Shown: one piece after another, positions 42,290 through 53,693 of the stretch | How positions within the stretch are numbered: the stretch's first letter is position 1 | Layout of the letters: each line of letters starts with the position of its first letter | Origin: Anticarsia gemmatalis | Taxonomy: Eukaryota > Arthropoda > Insecta > Lepidoptera > Erebidae | Direction: 5' to 3' | NCBI RefSeq assembly: GCF_050436995.1 | Contig: NC_134745.1 | Span: forward strand, 14,136,001 to 14,200,000 | DNA: 64,000 bases | Notes under the pieces: generated by a model | Told to the model about the DNA's origin: nothing | What the model saw: the letters and a program-made list of their open reading frames with translations, nothing else | The model's database searches: none | Position numbers and translations under genes: made by a program

Positions 42290-44649
42290 CGGCTTACTGT
42301 TAATTTTATCAACGAACTTATGCCTACATCTACCTACATTATAATTCTAGGATAAAATTAAAGTCTACTTTGCGGACATAAGCTTCCTCTCAATCGCATA
42401 ACAGACCCGATTTACTTATTTATCATGTCCAGCTAGAACTATACTGCTCAAGAACTCGGAACGAGTCACCAGTTCAGAAAAGAGCGTATCCACCAGCGGG
42501 CTTATAACAAATGGATTCAGATTTCACGACACAATAAATATGCTTATTGCGACCTTTTATCCGTTCTCTAACAAAAGCCGGGCGCATCCGAGTACGTGAC
42601 TTCACCCCGTATTCCATTAGAGGGTAGGCACACATGTGTGATAAGAATGGAGGCCAAGGGTTAATCACGAGGGGCTGAATAATTCAAGTATTGTGTATTG
42701 AAAGTACTCTGAGAGGAACGGAGTGACTGGTCGTTTCTTCTTTGCTGGAGTTTCGGTTCAAAGGTATGATTTGATGACTGAAATTTATCGTCTTTTTTAT
42801 GACCTAATGAAATTCCATAATACTATTCTATCATTAAAGTCGGTGGTGGTGATAATGGGGCTGCGTTTTTTGTTCTAGCCCTTTAACTTTTTGACCTATT
42901 TTGTTGGCGTATAAATTTTCACGCGTCAAATAACAGTGGGAACTATTATATTATCCTTCAAGGAAGTCAGAAAGCTTGTATATCCTTCTTTCTGCAAAAT
43001 AAATCAGTAACACTATAGTGCTCCCTGTATGAAAGTGCACGGAAGCGTTTATGCTAAGTTCCATTAAACTTATTCATGACCAATCATGATTATCTCCGCT
43101 TCATCACCCACAGTTTTAGGGATCCGCGTCTTAATGATAGATCTATATTAATGGAAATACGAAGAATAGTACTAAAAGTTGAGTTCAGCACCCACCTCTA
43201 ACACAAGTGGTCTGTGGTTGAAAAATGCCTTTTACGAAAAGGCTCATGAAGATTTGACCTTTTGACCTTATGACCTTGACCTTACGTACTTAAGAATTAT
43301 TTTAAAAGTTTTTTTAACTAGGTACATTAATCTGCACTGGACCAGCAAATTGAATTGAAGAAAACTAAACCTTCTCTCATCACGAGAGATTTCATGGTAA
43401 TACGTAACCGGAGTAAGTTCAACTCGTCCAGGTTAATGTTTTCCTTCTATATTGTTTCAGATTCAAAAGAACTCCCCATTACACTAAGTTTCTTGGCAGA
43501 CCCTTGCAAGGAAACAGTTCTCTAATATGTTGGACCATGTCTTTGTTCTGTTGCCGGAACTTCAACAGTTTGTGAAGGAAATTGTTGTGGTCGAATGTGT
43601 TTAAGGGATTTTAGGTTCGGTAGTTTTGTTGCCAAGTATTTTGTATGGGAATGTATGTGGTTGTTTGTACTATGCGAGCATAGAATTATTTGGTACTCAG
43701 AAAAATCAATGAAGCATCAGTTCATAAATATTAAGGTTACCTTGGTGGCCCTTTATTAGGCTGCACGCGGGCAGCTAAGACTGACTTGAGACAAACTTGG
43801 TTTATATTCAAGGTATTTGGTAGTGTTGTCTGAAAGACTTACTTTTTGTAGTGTGCGCATCTTCATGTAGTTTATGTAGTTTATAAATCAATAGTCCCTC
43901 TTAGTCTGCCTTATTGGCCTAAAAGTATGTAACAGTAAAAAAAAAATAGTTTTGGATACTCAAAATACGTATAGATTTTGGTTAGTTTAGAACTTTTCAG
44001 AAGGTTTTTTATAGTCAGTTAAGTTTCAACTTCTATTTATCTAATTCAGCCCATTTCTACCCACTGTTGAAAGTCCTTAGGCTCTCCGCGTGGCTAGAAA
44101 ATATTGTGCAAATGCAGTAAAATACAAAACAAGCTATTTCATCAAATCGTTGTAAGATACCGGGGCAGTGAGGGGGCAAAAGGCTAGCTACATAGATCTG
44201 TACGTCAAAGTTTGATTGCTCACCAAACATTTGCACAGCCTACAGCGACTGGACCGAGTTGATATTTGACTCGTATACGTGCAGTACTTGTGCTGAGATT
44301 GTTTGGATTACAGGATTTTGATAGTTGATTGGTGTCTTGAAATACGCTCTTAATAAGTGTGTTAACATTACTTTGTAAAATATATGTAATTTTTTGTACG
44401 CCACGAACTCTGCGACCGCCAAGGCGAGTAAATAGCTTGCTAAATTGAACTATTCAGTACAGATAAAATTACAATGGTCTTTCAACTTCATCTGACCTCG
44501 TTTGTGCTCCTTCTGTCAAGGTTCCCCACATCATCTCTTTGAAAAGATTCACAAAAAAGTTCACTAATTTCTCCCGATAAAAGTAATTAATAAAGCTTGT
44601 TAGCAGTTCCAGGTATTTTTAAATCCTTATATACAACGCCAATCTCATA
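42290..44649. other. Non-coding DNA
   Basis: No gene recognised. Two short frames near 43.4-43.6 kb next to a good acceptor (TTCTATATTGTTTCAG) were examined and not accepted. A TGACCT array is listed separately. Confidence 0.4.
43255..43282 (-). promoter_or_regulatory. Array of four AGGTCA half-sites
   Basis: On the minus strand AGGTCA occurs four times as direct repeats with spacings 0, 2 and 2. One reads TCAAGGTCA, the consensus for FTZ-F1/ERR-type nuclear receptors. Function is inference; it could be a simple 8-mer repeat. Confidence 0.35.
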
Positions 44650-44905
44650 TCTATACTATTTATAAAGCTGAAGAGTTTGTTTGTTTGTTTGTTTGTTTGA
44701 ACGCGCTAATCTCAGGAACTACTGTTCCGATTTGAAAAATTCTTTTAGTGTTAGATAGTCCATTCATCGAGAAAGGGGGAGGCTATATATCATCACGCTA
44801 CGACCAATAGGAGCAGAGAACCAGTGAAAAATGTTACAAAAACGAGGAAAATTTTGACCCATTCTCTCTTATGTGACGCAAGCGAAGTTGCGCGGGTCAG
44901 CTAGT
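44650..44905 (+). repeat. GGTCAGCTAGT-family element
   Basis: Copy from TCTATACTATTTATAAAG to GCGCGGGTCAGCTAGT with four GTTT units. Confidence 0.8.
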
Positions 44906-45121
44906 TCTACATAAAAACAAAACTAGCCTTCAACAATATCAATAATACAAAATCTATGCTACCTTTGCACCTATAACATAAAATGAGTCTGCAAACTTCA
45001 AATACAAGTCACTTTTTGCCTCAAAAAAGCGTTATCCCATACTTACGTGTAACCATCGGATTGTTTACAGAACTAGCAAACAGATCAGCGGGATACTTTT
45101 TATTTTATCTCGAGAACAAAC

Positions 45122-45666
45122 ATGAAGCTTGTGTTAAAAAGATACGTGGCCTGTCAACCGCAGGGTTTTTGTAAGAGTTATGAAGGGAGGTATTATCAGC
45201 ACTTGGGATGTGACGAGATATTTTATTTGAAAGGTAAGTGTTATATACGAGAAGTCTTGAAAATTATTTATTTTATCTATATTTTTATGGACTGTTACAG
45301 TAAAAATAGAATTGCTGTTCATTAAATTGAAAAAATATTGCAATAAATTGGTGTTTAGGTATATTCTAGACGTTTTCCAGACGTGTATCTTTTATCACTT
45401 AGATCTTCTATAGAACGTATAAAAACACAAACGTAATATTATTTTTGAACTTAGTTAAAGAAGACTTATTACTTACACTGCACCCAACATTAAAACTTAA
45501 TTTTCTTGAAGATGTTTTATACGAAAGTCCTAGCACAATTAATAACTTAGAAGCAAGACTCCTGTTTGACAATGGACTTAAAAACACGTTCTTTAGTAAT
45601 TTCGGCCTGAAGGTAAAGCTCTTTACGGAGTTGGCACCGCAAACTTGTCGAAACAATGGCGAGTAA
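45122..45666 (+). CDS. Possible two-exon small gene (tentative)
   Basis: ATG in good context (AACAAACATGAAG) opens 37 codons ending at an exact consensus donor, AAAG|GTAAGT (45233/45234). A 221-nt intron ends in TATTTTTGAACTTAG (45454). Exon 2 (45455-45666) continues in the same phase to TAA, for 107 residues. Exon 1 has three Cys (VACQPQGFC, HLGC). Exon 2 reads like ordinary protein (LKLNFLEDVLYESPSTINNL, LFTELAPQTCRNNGE). AATAAA at 45776-45781. No signal peptide, domain or known family. It sits in about 1 kb of unique DNA between two repeat copies. Frames this long occur by chance in AT-rich DNA, so transcript evidence is needed. Confidence 0.33.
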
Positions 45667-45775
45667 CAAAGTCTGTTTAAATAGTTATTTTGCCTCTTAT
45701 TATGAATCATGTGACCAGATTTTTGAGGAATTTTAAATATTTTTAAGTAACACAAGTGACCTCAAATCTTAGCTT

Positions 45776-45781
45776 AATAAA
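45776..45781 (+). terminator. Poly(A) signal after tentative gene
   Basis: AATAAA 110 nt beyond the candidate stop codon. Confidence 0.3.
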
Positions 45782-45945
45782 ATTCGCCGATTAATTACGG
45801 ACTAAATAACTTTGTATCCGGATAAACATAACAATAATGTTATTTTTTTTTTATTAGCTTATGTCTACGACCCACTGCTGAGTAAAGGCTTCTCCCTCGA
45901 ATTTTCAGTCCCCTCGGTCCATTATGGCGTCCGACCATCCATGAA

Positions 45946-46220
45946 TCTATACTAATATTATAAAGCTGAAGAGTTTGTTTGTTTGTTATATAGTTTGTTT
46001 GTTTGTTTGTTTGAACGCGCTAATCTCAAGAACTACTGGTCCGATTTGAAAAAATCTTTCGGTGTTAGATAGTCCATTTATCGAGGAAGGCTATAGGCTA
46101 TATATCATCGCGCTACGACCAATAGGAGCAGGGTAGCAATAAAAAATGTTACAAAAACGGGGAAAATTTTGAACCATTCTCTCTTACGTGACGCAAGCGA
46201 AGTTGCGCGGGTCAGCTAGT
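45946..46220 (+). repeat. GGTCAGCTAGT-family element
   Basis: Complete copy; the GTTT tract is interrupted by a 'TATATAGTTT' segment. It follows a GCTGGGC-family scrap (45850-45930). Confidence 0.8.
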
Positions 46221-46253
46221 AATATATAAAATTATAATAAATAATGATTTCCT

Positions 46254-46570
46254 GGCAGATATTCGGCTATGGCGGACAGTTTATTCAAAACCAGCCGCCA
46301 GAGTGGGGCTACTGTCCAAGTGTGAGCTCAATACACAGGTAGATTCTCTTCGTTCCCGTTTTCAGAGCCCGGTTGGACGGATTACCAACACGACCAGTGA
46401 AAGGTCAGGCACCGGATTGTCGGCTTTATGTACTGAAACGGTGATATGACTGCATAGCTTTAATCAGGAATACTTATATATTTTCCTGGTCTATCTCGGG
46501 ATTTGAACCTAAGACTTCTGTGCGTCAGTTGCATACAATACCGATCGTGCCACAAAAGCAGATATAGCCG
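46254..46570 (-). mobile_element. tRNA-derived SINE, second family
   Basis: Minus strand: GTGGCACGATCGGTATTG (A box), CTTAGGTTCAAATCCCGAG (B box), then a body with 'GTCATATCACCGTTTCAGTAC', 'CAATCCGGTGCCTGACC' and 'GGTAATCCGTCCAACCGGGC'. Much longer body than the HaSE-like type. Confidence 0.6.
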
Positions 46571-47509
46571 CCCAAAGCGAGACGCATGGTCACATCATTT
46601 ATGATGCATTTGTAAGAAGTTCTAGAGTCTTAGTACTATTATATTATTCTGTGGCTGCGGTTTGTTTAATATTACTCTATCTTTATGCCACAGACTGCAG
46701 TTAAGACTTTGTGGTTTTGGTGTCTTTGGACACATGACCTGGAAAATTCAAATTATTAAGATTGATAGAAAGGAGTACAAAACATTAGAAATACTTTTGC
46801 ACATGAGCGCACTGACTATTTGTTTAGATCTAATAAACTATTGTAAATACTTCCGTTTTACTCATTCCCCAAGATAAATTCGAAATCTACTGGTCATGGT
46901 CCGTAGAGGCACAGACCGAGGTAAACAAGTATTTTTTCTGCTTGGTAGTCGAAGGCACTGTAAGCCTAACCTCATTCATTTTCTCAAATTGAATAAAAGC
47001 CAGCAATAAGCCAGCTCAAAACATCTTTCAAGTAAAGCCCCATACATCGGCTTGCTACGCTAATGTATGCCTCGATGATCGCTGATCGACCAGTAAGTGC
47101 AACAAGCCATGAGCATTGAATACTGAATACTTAAGGCAACTTGAACATAAAATTAAGCAAAGTGAACATAACATTTTCTTGCTTTAGGTAGTCCTTGTTT
47201 GCTTTTGCAAACTTAAGGACATTACTACCGAAGTGAAAAATACAAGCACTATGGAAACCTTCAATAAAGGTATGAATGTCAGTCTTTCGTGCATCAACAA
47301 GGCTAACCCTTGTCTATCAATTGGCTTCATTTCTGACAGAATTGCGAGTTCCACTTAGAAAGTATGTTTGATATGTGTTGTCATACCTTTGCTCCATAGC
47401 CCGGCTAATACTGACAGGTATGTTCCTAGACGAGCTTGAAATTTTGGCATAGGTTGCAATAGGCTCGGTCGTATTCTGCCTGATTCATTCAGCGCCGAAA
47501 TGATAGCTG
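46571..47509. other. Non-coding DNA
   Basis: No gene or repeat recognised. A 71-codon plus-strand frame near 46.66-46.88 kb has no supporting signal. Confidence 0.45.
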
Positions 47510-47712
47510 AAAAAAACAAAGCTCTCGCACTAAGAATTGTTCTTGTGTCGACTTTGACAAACATACAAACAACGGACAAAAAGTACTACAAGACCAGAAA
47601 TAATTATTTGTGGATCGCATAAATAAATGTCCCGTGTGGCAATCCAACCCATGACCTCCCGACGCAATGGTACCCGCGTGGCGACCTTAACCACTGCGAC
47701 TCGGACGCAGCC
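47510..47712 (-). mobile_element. tRNA-derived SINE (HaSE-like)
   Basis: Minus strand: GGCTGCGTCCGAGTCGCAGT (A box, diverged), GGGAGGTCATGGGTTGGATT (B box, one key change), 'TAATTATTTCTGGTCTTGTAG', 'CCGTTGTTTGTATGTTTGTC'. Full length but older than the 42-kb copy. Confidence 0.8.
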
Positions 47713-48040
47713 TCAAATGTGAAACAAAAGTCCAGGTAAATATGTTTCAATGCTTTAATTCTTATATACTACAAGTATAAGAGAGAACTTATGTATACTG
47801 TGTTCAAGAATTCTCGGGCAAACTCCTTGAAATATTTACCAAGCGGCTTAAAGAAGTGCTTCTACATAAATCCTTGAAGTTTTTCGCGTTAGAGGCAAGC
47901 TTGACTACATCAGTCATTCAGAAGTTACTAAGTCACATTCAACACTCCATCTTCGGTACACTGATTTATAATTATGTTAGTTTACAAGTTACTGAGTAAT
48001 ATTTTCTTTATTCTTATGGGTTAGTTATTGGTGTCTTTTA

Positions 48041-48207
48041 TCTATACTAATATTACAAAATTGAACACTTAGTTTGTTTGGTTAAACGCGCTGATCTCAG
48101 GAATTACTGGTGTGAATTGAATATAACAGGCTGGCTTTATAACATTACGCTACGACCAATAGGAGCAGAGTACCAGAATAAATGCAAAATTGCGCGGGTC
48201 AGCTAGT
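48041..48207 (+). repeat. GGTCAGCTAGT-family element, internally deleted
   Basis: Both ends are present, but the centre and the conserved 'GACGCAAGCGAAG' are shortened. The left part resembles the fragment at 956-1020. Confidence 0.7.
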
Positions 48208-50509
48208 TAATTATAAGGTCAAAAAATGGAGAGGAAGAAAAGCAGTTTTTACTTTACTGCAAAATGGTAATTTGAGCTTCTAAATAAGTACAGTTAGGTT
48301 TAGATTTGTGTGTATGTCAAAGAATAAGGACTCGATTTCATTTGTCGAAAAATGAAAGTATTCAGGGTTGAATGTTTCATCGTCAGATTTTTCGTTTATT
48401 GGTCTGATTATGAAAAACATCAAAATTATTTTTCGGAATAGTTATGTGACGTTTTAAAAACCACCTAAAATCTAAGTACCCATTAATGTATAAATCTAAT
48501 AATAATCCATGTGTTAATATGACACATATAATGTTCATGCCTCTTTAGAATTTCGAAGTACCCACAAAATTATCTCAGTATGCCTGAGTGGGTATATTGA
48601 AAAACTCGGAAGTAAGGCACTCGGGCCTCACAGGGAATCTCAAACAGTTGAAGGAAAGGGAAACTTAACAAGTATTTGAGGTCGCCCTTATATTAAATTC
48701 TACGGTGTAATTAAAATTCATGCAAATATGAACTCTGAAATCTTGTAATATGAAATATTTGTGTTGATATGAGATTTTGTAATGATGTAGTATAGTACTG
48801 TAATTTGTTTTGAAAGAAAAGCTGAAGCGTGAGATTGGCTGGCGAAATGTAAGCGGTCGATATGGGGGTATGTATGGTCCTTCGGACAGGTAAAAAAAAT
48901 AGGCGTAGATTTTATACAATTTTAGTTGACCGAATTATCTTTCTAGTATATAGTAGGTATTTAGTAAATAGATACCAAAATTAAATATTTATGATGTATT
49001 TGTAAATTATTACGCACAAGTTTTGTATTTCTAAAGTATTCCAGAATGATTAACAATAAGAGCTTTTATTCAACAAAATGTATCAAAAACCTAAACAAGG
49101 ATAAAATATCGAACGTTTTAGAGAATACACCCCCGCGACAACTGTATCTTGATTGTAAGAGTAGTTTGTAGGGACAGCAAAACAACTTACAAAGTTTGGT
49201 CCTTCAGTATATTATTCACTCGTACATTATGTCTTGTTCCCAGAAGGACAAGATTACTGATTTCAAGTTTGCGGACGGTACTTTTTGTTTAGAAAGAACA
49301 AAACTATTTTGTACAACTATTACGTAAAGGTCAAGGGAAATAATTTAAAATGGGGAGTTTTTGGTAAATTACTCGTCTTGAGATAAATGTTTCTTTTGAG
49401 AATCTAGTTTGAATTTATTTTAGTACAATGTGATATGAGAAACATAAAATTTGAGATTTAGTATGACATATCTGGTTTGCAAGTATTTGTTACAGTTTTC
49501 AGCAGTCAAATCATTGCCTTTAAATTGAATTTAAAACATAGGAATTTGCAGCGCGTTTCAGACACATGTCAAGGTCATATGAAGGTTTTCAATTGAAGTT
49601 ATACGTAGGTGCACGAAAAATTACTCAATTAAAAACTCTGGTAAGATGATCAGCAATTATATTTTTGTCCGTTCATTGCTCTTATACTATACCTAAGTTC
49701 TAAGAACTCCGGGAACCCCTACTCTAAACAATGTAAGTTCGACCCTAACCAACATACCTACAAGACTTACCACAGAAATGAAATACATAGTATCTTAATT
49801 TATTTTATTCTACGTTAAAAGCTCTCTCCGATCTTAACACCATAATTCAAAGAGTGCAAATACGATAACCGTATCAACACAAGCCGGATAATTACCCGGA
49901 CATGAAACAAAATGACCGCACTACTGGCCGCTAGAATTAATTACACCAGCGATGTAATTAATGGGACCATTGGATACCCCCGTATACCCGGTTATGAGGA
50001 TAGCTGGATAATTATTGATTTATAATTATTATTGTAACGTTTGTTTTAAGGTGTAGTTTCGGTTAATTATTTGAAGGGTATGAAGTGTGTAGTTGTATAC
50101 TAAAGATTTTAATTTGTTTCTGTTGTAGGTAGAATGTATAATAATATTTTCTTCACGTGTCTTTCAATACTGGTACTACCATTTTTGCAGACGTCTGCAA
50201 CAAATAAACATTTTATTGGTCAAGGGGTTCGAACCCGCACTAAATCGAATGTTGCAAGAACTTTGACATGCACAAAACAATACAAAGTTTAATCAGACAT
50301 ATTGTATAATTTTGTGAAGCACAGAAATATTTGTTTCGTATTAATCGAAATCACTTTATGCTGTTATGTTTCATATGCTTCGGAGTTAGTTCAATTCAGA
50401 CTCCTTAGACTTATAAATATTATGAAAGATTTCACACAAAATAACAATATTTATTCCGACAAATTGTTATTGATGAAAAGCTATAATATTCGCCGGGATT
50501 TTATTTACG
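48208..50509. other. Non-coding DNA, nothing recognised
   Basis: About 2.3 kb of AT-rich sequence. Short chance frames only. A B-box-like scrap (GGGGTTCGAACCCGCAC) is near 50224. Confidence 0.45.
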
Positions 50510-50811
50510 ACTAGCTGACCCGCGCAACTTCGCTTGCGTCACCTAAGAGAATGGGACAACATTTTCCCCGTTTTTGTAACATTTTCCGTTGCTCCTCCGC
50601 TCCTAATGACCGTAGCGTGATGTTATATAGCCTATAGCCTTCCTCGATAAATAGGCTATCTAACACTGAAAGAATTTTTCAAATCGGACCAGTAGTTCCT
50701 GAGATTAGCGCGTTCAAACATACAAACAAACAAACAAACAAACAAACAAACAAACAAACAAACAAACAAACAAACAAACAAACTCTTCCGCTTTATAATA
50801 TTAGTATAGAT
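50510..50811 (-). repeat. GGTCAGCTAGT-family element with expanded tetranucleotide
   Basis: Complete minus-strand copy. Its internal tract is expanded to about fifteen ACAA units (50723-50782); other copies have three to seven. Confidence 0.85.
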
Positions 50812-51095
50812 CTATAAAGAACTACGCAAAAATTTAACAATTCATTGACTATATTTATTTTTACTTAGTTTCTCACCCAGAACATTCGTAGGCTGTAGGT
50901 TAATGATCTGAAAACAAAAATAGCTAAAGCAAATACCTTTCCTTTCATAATAACGGCACGAGGAAACTGCTTTCTATGCCTAAATGAAATATATTCTGAG
51001 AATCAACTGTTCATTTCCATTTCTTAGTAAATATGATATATGATTCTTAATTTAGCTTACAGAGTGATTTGAGGTTTCTGAACCCATATTAATTT

Positions 51096-51371
51096 ACTAG
51101 CTGACCCGCGCAACTTCGCTTGCGTCACATAAGAGAGAATGGGTCAAAATTTTCCCCGTTTTTGTAACATTTTTCGTTGCTACTCCGCTCCTAATGACCG
51201 TAGCGTGATGTTATATAGCCTATAGCCTTCCTCGATAAATGGGCTATCTAACACTGAAAGAATTTTTCCAATCGGATCAGTAGTTCCTGAGATTAGCGCG
51301 TTCAAACAAACAAACAAACAAACACACAAACAAACAAACAAACTCTTCAGCTTTATTATATTAGTAAAGAT
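51096..51371 (-). repeat. GGTCAGCTAGT-family element
   Basis: Complete minus-strand copy, tract interrupted by one CACA. Same orientation as the copy 590 bp away. Confidence 0.85.
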
Positions 51372-51618
51372 ATTACAAACTAGGAATCTGGCCAGTGTAA
51401 TTCCGTGGTAATGTTAATCCCATCGATCCCATACAAACATTATCCCGACAGTTACAAACATATTAAAAAAGAATTATCCAATTTAGTTTGGTCGTTCAAA
51501 AATTATGCCCGTACATACATTTTAGTCATTCATTTTTATTTATATATAGAATAGATTGCTCGTCTAGATTTCACTGTTCTGCCTCAGTGGTCTAGGTAGT
51601 GTTTACGGCTGTACAGTC

Positions 51619-51765
51619 GGTGCTATCGAGAGTTTGACATTTAAAATGTACTGCAAAAATAGTACTTGAGGCACCCGCAACGGGTGCTGATCAGATTTCC
51701 ATTCCAAATTTCTCGATCACTAGCCGGATACCGATAGTCGATAGTGGTAGAAAATAGCTACTACT
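51619..51765. mobile_element. MITE with ATCGA-type ends
   Basis: GTGCTATCGAGAGTTTGACATTT at the left; 'CACTAGCCGGATACCGATAG' then TCGATAGTGGTAG at the right; core 'CGGGTGCTGATCAGATTT'. Best full-length member of the family here. Confidence 0.6.
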
Positions 51766-51839
51766 TAAATATTCTAAAATAAATTTAGAAAGACTTATAA
51801 CACTTTGCATTTGCCCTCATATTCTGAGCCGCACTAGTC

Positions 51840-52067
51840 AGTGGTAGCGCTCACCGGTCGGTTAACGATTTGTAAGTTAAGCAACACTTGGTTTACTCAT
51901 TGCCCAGATCCGTGACTGCTTAGTGGTATATGAACTGGCCATTCGAAGGGCATGTAAAAATTGGGTCCTGTCAGTTGTCTACTAAGATAGCCATAGTTGA
52001 GTTATATCAAAGGCCATCGAGCGACTAGAACAACTTTAATACTAGGTTGACCACTAACCTTACGATA
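51840..52067 (-). repeat. CGTATGGTTAGTGGTC-family element
   Basis: Minus-strand copy ending TATCGTAAGGTTAGTGGTCA, with 'GTTCATATACCACTAAGCAG' and the 'CCGGTGAGCGCTACC' segment at the far end. Confidence 0.65.
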
Positions 52068-53146
52068 AAATAAAATGCTCCCATTATACACTCCTTAATC
52101 TCAACGGTAGTTAATATATTTTAGCTTTAGTATTAAATAAACACGAGCCTTATGAAACGATGGTCATATAAATTAATTAAATTATAATTAATAGACAATA
52201 ACTGAGTTCGCTTGCGGTTTAGTTAGGCCGATGTTTCGCTTCCGAGGTTCCCGTTATACTGTTATGAACTATTTTGCGGTCGCTAATTTTGGGTAGTTAA
52301 GTTTTTGAAAACGAATTTATAAGTTATCTAATGGTGAAGAATATTTAAATTACCAAATAGAAGATTCAAATTAAAGCGATATTTCGAAATTCTAGACCTT
52401 CTTGATATTAAAGTTTTTTTAGTTAGCCTGTACTACCCTACTGCTGGGCAGAGATTTCTCCCATTTCCCCCCCATCCAGTCAATAAATCGATATCCCCTG
52501 GCTAACGTGATGAACTTAAGGCCTAACCCCTCCTTCCTTTGGGTGGAGACCCTAGCCCAGTTGTGGGACAGAAATGCATTAAGAAAAAAACCCCAGTCTA
52601 TTACATTATTATACAGCTCAGCAAATTGAGGCTCTATGTACTTCTGCCCGTGAATTCATCCGCGTGACTAGATTTCCCGTAGTAAAAGTATCCTATGTGT
52701 CAATCTAGATTATAAACTACATGTGTACCAAATTTAATGAAAATCCATTCCGCACTTTTCGCATGAAAATGTAACAAACATCGTTACATACATAATAACA
52801 AACTTTCGCATTTATAATATTAGTAGGATTATACAAAATGAACAAAATTACTACTAGAATTCTTCCTACTATTATATTCTACACTAAAAACGTACGTACA
52901 AAATTCCTAAGCACAAAAGGCTGAGTTTAAGTAAACAAAACGTGCACACAATATGAACTACAGAACAGAAGTAAAAAAGTGCTGTAATTATACATCGAAA
53001 GACAATTGTGAGCCAAACAAAAGAATTGGTTCCGTTGTACTAAAATGTACTGGAAAACCGATTTACCGAAATTATACCGAGTGCTCTAATTAGCTTAGTA
53101 CAATATACTGTGAAATAAAGGACTGAATACTATTTCTTTTTTGTTT
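52068..53146. other. Repeat-rich non-coding DNA
   Basis: GCTGGGC-family relic at 52425-52575. RTE-like tail (about 52640-52833), minus-sense relative to the 447-640 copy, ends CTTTCGCATTTATAATATTAGTAGG. No gene. Confidence 0.5.
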
Positions 53147-53693
53147 AGGTTAGAAAGTATATGAAATACAGGTGTGTGCTTTTTTTGGATATTTTGGATA
53201 TTTTAGGAATAAGGATAGTAAATATGAACTGTAGTACAATATTTTTAATTATAGACTTTTACGGAATTTTGAAGGCAATTTTATCCATGTCTTATGAATG
53301 TAACATAAAATATTATGGTTTATTAATAAGCTATTTAGTTGATTCTAAAATATGTAAATTAAAGTTGTTATTCAAAAGTAAGCCTGTCTGTATCACTATA
53401 GCTTTGCAACTAGGTAAGTACTAAATTATACATATATGCTTCGAAGAATTATAATTATATATTTTTTTTACAAAAAGTCCTTCACAGTAAATAAAAAAAG
53501 TATATTGTATGGTGGAAAATTACAAAGTAAAAAGTTGGAGAAAGGTTTTTTGAATGTCATATCAAAAATGTATATTTTCGAATTACCAATATTCACAAGA
53601 CCGAACTATGAATACAAAAAAATATATTTATGTAAAAGATCTATAAACCTAAAAAGCTTAATAAATTCAATAATATTATATATCCCGGTATAA
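53147..53693 (+). CDS. Possible spliced small gene (tentative)
   Basis: A strong acceptor (ACTATTTCTTTTTTGTTTAG) opens a frame containing an ATG at 53161 and running about 88 codons to a consensus donor, CTAG|GTAAGT. A 73-nt intron ending 'CCTTCACAG' (53487) would join it in phase to a second open stretch ending at 53693. The predicted product is Lys/Ile/Leu-rich (NMNCSTIFLIIDFYGILKAI; GGKLQSKKLEKGFLNVISKM), with one weakly hydrophobic segment and no recognised domain. Base composition is as AT-rich as the flanks, so chance is a serious alternative. Confidence 0.2.

Noticed and set aside
43441..43620. Good acceptor (TTCTATATTGTTTCAG) followed by short plus frames, and a 45-codon minus frame ending LFPCKGLPRNLV
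   Set aside because: Frames are short, mutually contradictory in strand, and have no matching donor or start.
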